From Phycisphaerae bacterium (GTDB lineage Bacteria; Planctomycetota; Phycisphaerae; Phycisphaerales; Phycisphaeraceae): 64,000 nt of DNA. Below are positions 61,428 to 64,000 of the stretch, in pieces. Location of the stretch: contig JAUHYI010000009.1 in NCBI GenBank assembly GCA_030426385.1, positions 22,919-86,918 of the forward strand, written 5' to 3'. The position numbers and the translations under genes are program-made. The notes under the pieces were generated by a model. The model worked only from the letters and a program-made list of their open reading frames with translations, was not told the DNA's origin and did not search any database. Each line of letters opens with the position of its first letter. Positions within the stretch are counted from its first letter, which is position 1.

Positions 61428-63428
61428 TTAGGCGGCATCGGTTTCGGATTTGGTGGGTTTGTGGTTGCCGCGTAGTTCTGCGATGAGTTGTTGGATGACG
61501 CGTGTAGCCCGGGTTTTGACGCGTTTGTCGTGATCGCCGATGGACATGTCGGTGACGTGTCGAGCCATGTCCATGACGCCCATGTGTTCAACGACCCACA
61601 AGGCACTGATGCGTTGGGCGGGCCTGTCGTCGTCCAACATGCGATGCAACGCCGCGAGTGCGTCGGTGGTGCGCAACTGCATCAACGACGCGATCGCGGT
61701 GGCACGGGGCCGATTCGAATCGTCGTTGGTCATGGCCATGAGTTTTTCCACGTGGTCGGTGGATTGGTGTTGATCGAGGGCTTCGATGGCATTGGCGCGG
61801 ACGCGACTGTCGGCATGTTCGAGCGCCTGGGTCAGTGCTTGGCGTGCCGCGTCACTATCGCAAGCGCCTAATCCAGTGATCGCGGTGGACACCAATCGGG
61901 CATCGCGCGATTTTTGAGCGAGCACCAACAAGGCCGGTTCGAATAAATGGCCCTGTCCGAGTGCGGCAATCATCGAGACCGCCCGCATGCGAATCGCCGG
62001 ATCAGGCACGGAAATTTTTTGTGCCAGTAATCGGTGAAAGCTGGGATCAATTTTGATCAGCGCTTTGCCGGACGCGATGCGCTGGGGAGGTGTTAGCGTG
62101 GGCCACATTTCCCACAATCGTGCGAAGCCGCGTGCAGCCAGATGTTCGCGTGCCACTTGTGACAAGCGATCGTCGCGGCCGTTGATGAGCTTGGGCAGCA
62201 GTTGGGGCAGATGGGAATCGCCAATGCGCATCAGGTGTCGCAGCGCGACCAGGGCGACGTGAATGTTGTCATCCAACACACAATCGACGATGGCCATGTT
62301 CGCCGCGCGGCTGGTCAGGGTGGGCGTGGGGAAACCTGCGTCAGCCAGTTTGATCAATTGTCGAACCGCCGCCAATCGCACCGACGGATCGGTCATGCGG
62401 CTGAGGCTGGCAATGTGTTTGACCTTGTCCGGCCCAGCCAATGGCAGGCAATCCAGATAGCGTGGCAAGCCGCATTGTTGGGCGGGCGTGAATTTTTCCA
62501 ATTGCGATGGAATGGGAATCATCGACGCGACCATTTCAACACGCTCGAGAGCCCGGCGTGCTGATTTGATTTGCAACAGATGAACGTACTCGCACAGTAC
62601 CGCCAAGCGCTCAGGACGTTCACCATGCATCAAGCCGTACAACGCTGCCACCGAGAGCACGGGCGAGGTTAGCTTTTGAACGCGCAGTCGATCGAGTGTG
62701 GGTTCATCGCCGCCGCGTGCGAGCAGTCCTGCCAAAGCCAGCGTCGCCGGATGATGCGGGTCCGCCAGACATTCATCAATGCCGGGCATGGGCCTGGGTG
62801 AAAAGACCGCGACGGCGCGCAACACATCCAGCTCCTCATGCACCGCGAAGCGATTGATCGCATTGGTCAACGTTTCCATCAGGTAGGCCGACTCGGCAGC
62901 CGACACGGTCAGGCGAGGCGAGATCGGTTGATACGGCGTCTGCTCGCGGTTGATACGTTCGGTCAACGGCACGCTGGGCGAATCGATTGGGCCACTTTTT
63001 TCGGTGACGTCCATCGTCGCGTCATGCGACAGTTCCAACAGACAGGTCGCCGCCTGCTTGCGTACGCTTTCCGAGCCATGCTGCAGTTGATCGCCCACGA
63101 GGTAAGCCAATCGCATTTCACCGGCCGCGGCGATCAGTTGCATGGCATTGCTCGGGCCATGTCCGCGTTTGCGACCGGCGGCCTCTCGCAATGGTCGGTA
63201 CAACTGGCTGATGTGCCGATGGACGCGTACCTGCAAATCCGGCTCGAGCATGTGATAGGCCAATACCAATCCCGTCAACCCCTCGGGCTGATGACGTTCA
63301 AGCAATGCCAGGCAGATCTGACGCCGGGCCCGGGGATCCGCCGTGGGCAGCGCAGCAGCCATCGCTTGATCCACGCAGGGATCGTCGATGTCGTTCAATT
63401 GCTTGAAAATGTCATTGGCTTGGATCAT
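61428..63428 (-). CDS. HEAT-repeat (PBS-lyase-like) protein
   Basis: This 666-aa protein is built from about 15-18 helical HEAT-type repeats. Clear examples are LADPHHPATLALAGLLARGG, DPSVRLAAVRQLIKLADAG, DPAIRMRAVSMIAALGQG, ADSRVRANAIEALDQH and DRPAQRISALWVVEHMG. It probably serves as a scaffold or protein-binding solenoid. No signal peptide is seen from the ATG at 63428; the frame extends 38 codons further up through an 18-base tandem repeat. Related solenoid proteins in other bacteria accompany PilZ or motility genes, but no such partner is here. Confidence 0.82.
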   Translation of the reverse strand: MIQANDIFKQLNDIDDPCVDQAMAAALPTADPRARRQICLALLERHQPEGLTGLVLAYHMLEPDLQVRVHRHISQLYRPLREAAGRKRGHGPSNAMQLIAAAGEMRLAYLVGDQLQHGSESVRKQAATCLLELSHDATMDVTEKSGPIDSPSVPLTERINREQTPYQPISPRLTVSAAESAYLMETLTNAINRFAVHEELDVLRAVAVFSPRPMPGIDECLADPHHPATLALAGLLARGGDEPTLDRLRVQKLTSPVLSVAALYGLMHGERPERLAVLCEYVHLLQIKSARRALERVEMVASMIPIPSQLEKFTPAQQCGLPRYLDCLPLAGPDKVKHIASLSRMTDPSVRLAAVRQLIKLADAGFPTPTLTSRAANMAIVDCVLDDNIHVALVALRHLMRIGDSHLPQLLPKLINGRDDRLSQVAREHLAARGFARLWEMWPTLTPPQRIASGKALIKIDPSFHRLLAQKISVPDPAIRMRAVSMIAALGQGHLFEPALLVLAQKSRDARLVSTAITGLGACDSDAARQALTQALEHADSRVRANAIEALDQHQSTDHVEKLMAMTNDDSNRPRATAIASLMQLRTTDALAALHRMLDDDRPAQRISALWVVEHMGVMDMARHVTDMSIGDHDKRVKTRATRVIQQLIAELRGNHKPTKSETDAA

Positions 63429-63436
63429 GAAATAGG

Positions 63437-63510
63437 AGCGTGGAAAAGGGGCATGGAAAAGGTCATAGGAAAGGGCACAGAAAAGGGCATGGAAAAGGTC
63501 ATGGAGATTG
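63437..63510. repeat. AAAAGGGCATGG/AAAAGGTCATGG tandem repeat
   Basis: Six or so imperfect units of about 9-12 bases (GGAAAAGGGGCAT, GGAAAAGGTCAT, GGAAAGGGCAC and so on) lie upstream of the HEAT gene start. Confidence 0.7.
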
Positions 63511-63767
63511 GCTTGCCAGCCCAGGCTTGCCGGTGCATTCATCCCGTGCGGTCCACCTCACCTCATCGCACCGTGCCTGGGTGGGCAGGGGGGCGGGGGG
63601 CTGTTCGTGGGCCACGGGTTTAACTCTTATCGGGTGCAGGGCTTGGACCTCTGCAACCCTTATTTGGGATAGGTGTTGGGGGTGGCGTGGGGAGGCGTCC
63701 GATATCGCGGATTTATCCCCATTTACGGAGAATCTAAGAAATTACGCAAAAAAACCCATTTGCACTC

Positions 63768-63796
63768 TTCAAACCTGAACGCTGTGTCGCTATACT
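63768..63796 (+). promoter_or_regulatory. Candidate promoter near the right edge
   Basis: TTCAAA and TATACT are separated by 17 bases, a good sigma-70-like spacing. Downstream lie two clear hairpins (CCCTGCTC...GGAGCAGGG at 63836-63859, and GACCGAAG...CTTTCGGTC at 63895-63919). The transcript would therefore have a structured leader or be a small RNA. Confidence 0.4.
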
Positions 63797-64000
63797 CTGG
63801 CTCGTGACGGCAAAAACGTCGCATTGCCCAGAAAGCCCTGCTCATGTTGGGGAGCAGGGATGCAGTTTGAGGCAAGCGTCGATCGTTGTGAAAAGACCGA
63901 AGGGATCAGGCTTTCGGTCATAACACAGTGTTTCTCATTGAGTTGAGGGCATTCGTGTTGGATCTTGAAGGCGAGATTCTGGCAGGGGAACTCAGGGGGA
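63797..64000 (+). other. Structured leader and possible start of a gene cut by the window edge
   Basis: The first 150 bases hold GACGGC-AAAAA-CGTC-type, CCCTGCTC/GGAGCAGGG and GACCGAAG/CTTTCGGTC stems and no ORF. From a GTG at 63955 (or TTG 63958) a frame is open to the last base, VLDLEGEILAGELRG, too short to identify. Either a leader followed by a gene, or a small RNA. Confidence 0.3.

Noticed and set aside
62838..63623. Open frame of 261 codons opposite the HEAT-repeat gene
   Set aside because: Antisense to clear HEAT repeats and no recognisable domain.
1..64000. CRISPR array, tRNA, rRNA, insertion sequence or prophage
   Set aside because: No regularly spaced direct repeats with unique spacers, no T-loop/acceptor patterns outside genes, no transposase, integrase or phage structural gene was found on either strand.

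Overview
The window carries about 57 protein genes at roughly 55-60% GC with no tRNA, rRNA, CRISPR array or recognisable transposase. The gene content suggests a planctomycete, most likely of the Phycisphaerae type. The indications are HpnE-type squalene metabolism, zinc-ribbon membrane proteins of planctomycete style, pyrophosphate-linked phosphofructokinase together with a membrane pyrophosphatase, GH57 glycan enzymes, prepilin-like proteins and very GC-rich dispersed palindromes. The taxonomic call is inference from gene families, not from a marker gene.

Layout. 1-5.9 kb: end of hpnE, a zinc-ribbon membrane protein, an MscS-type channel, an APC amino-acid permease and an AmpG-type transporter. 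6-12.2 kb: an AnmK-MurQ fusion divergent from ampG (muropeptide recycling), a YHS protein, rpiB, a hexose-6-phosphate mutarotase and moaA. 12.4-22 kb: a zinc-finger membrane protein, rhomboid protease, PPi-type pfk, uxuA, a 35-aa membrane peptide, a STAS protein, a small lipoprotein, an SGNH hydrolase, a DUF1569 protein, a globin and a SYLF lipoprotein. 22-31 kb: a large GT4-type glycosyltransferase, murC, a GH57 branching enzyme, rdgB and a TolC-type efflux protein. 31.8-40 kb: leuC, BrnT/BrnA, a YhcH protein, a thioredoxin-like protein, typA, a desaturase and a cyclophilin. 40-50 kb: a ferric-reductase/Rieske locus split by a homopolymer, a second STAS protein, an HD-GYP protein, the membrane pyrophosphatase, a prepilin-like protein, mscS and mscL. 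50.7-64 kb: a hybrid histidine kinase with a His-rich sensor, a pentapeptide-repeat membrane protein, nuoH, lepB, a laccase-domain protein, a CYTH protein, a small membrane protein and a HEAT-repeat protein.

The most unusual feature is a G-run/C-run repeat family present in about 30 places. In at least eleven genes the sense strand reads stop codon, then 6-13 C, then ACRTTTCCCCC (often followed by GCGC), and eight of these stops are TAA directly abutting the C-run. Other copies lie upstream of genes with the G-rich strand as sense. Several lie inside reading frames and encode GGNVGG-type or PPTFPP-type segments (anmK, lepB, the Rieske gene, murC, the laccase-domain gene). One copy, an 11-base G tract, separates the ferric-reductase and Rieske frames. 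Removing a single G would restore one continuous 707-residue protein, so this is a candidate slipped-strand switch or an assembly error.

Around these tracts lie at least three further palindromic families, heptamer tandem repeats (AGTTAAA, ACGAGTT and similar) and a duplicated ~300-bp block that fills both intergenic gaps of the typA/thioredoxin/yhcH set. Together they suggest intergenic DNA built largely from a few modular repeats.
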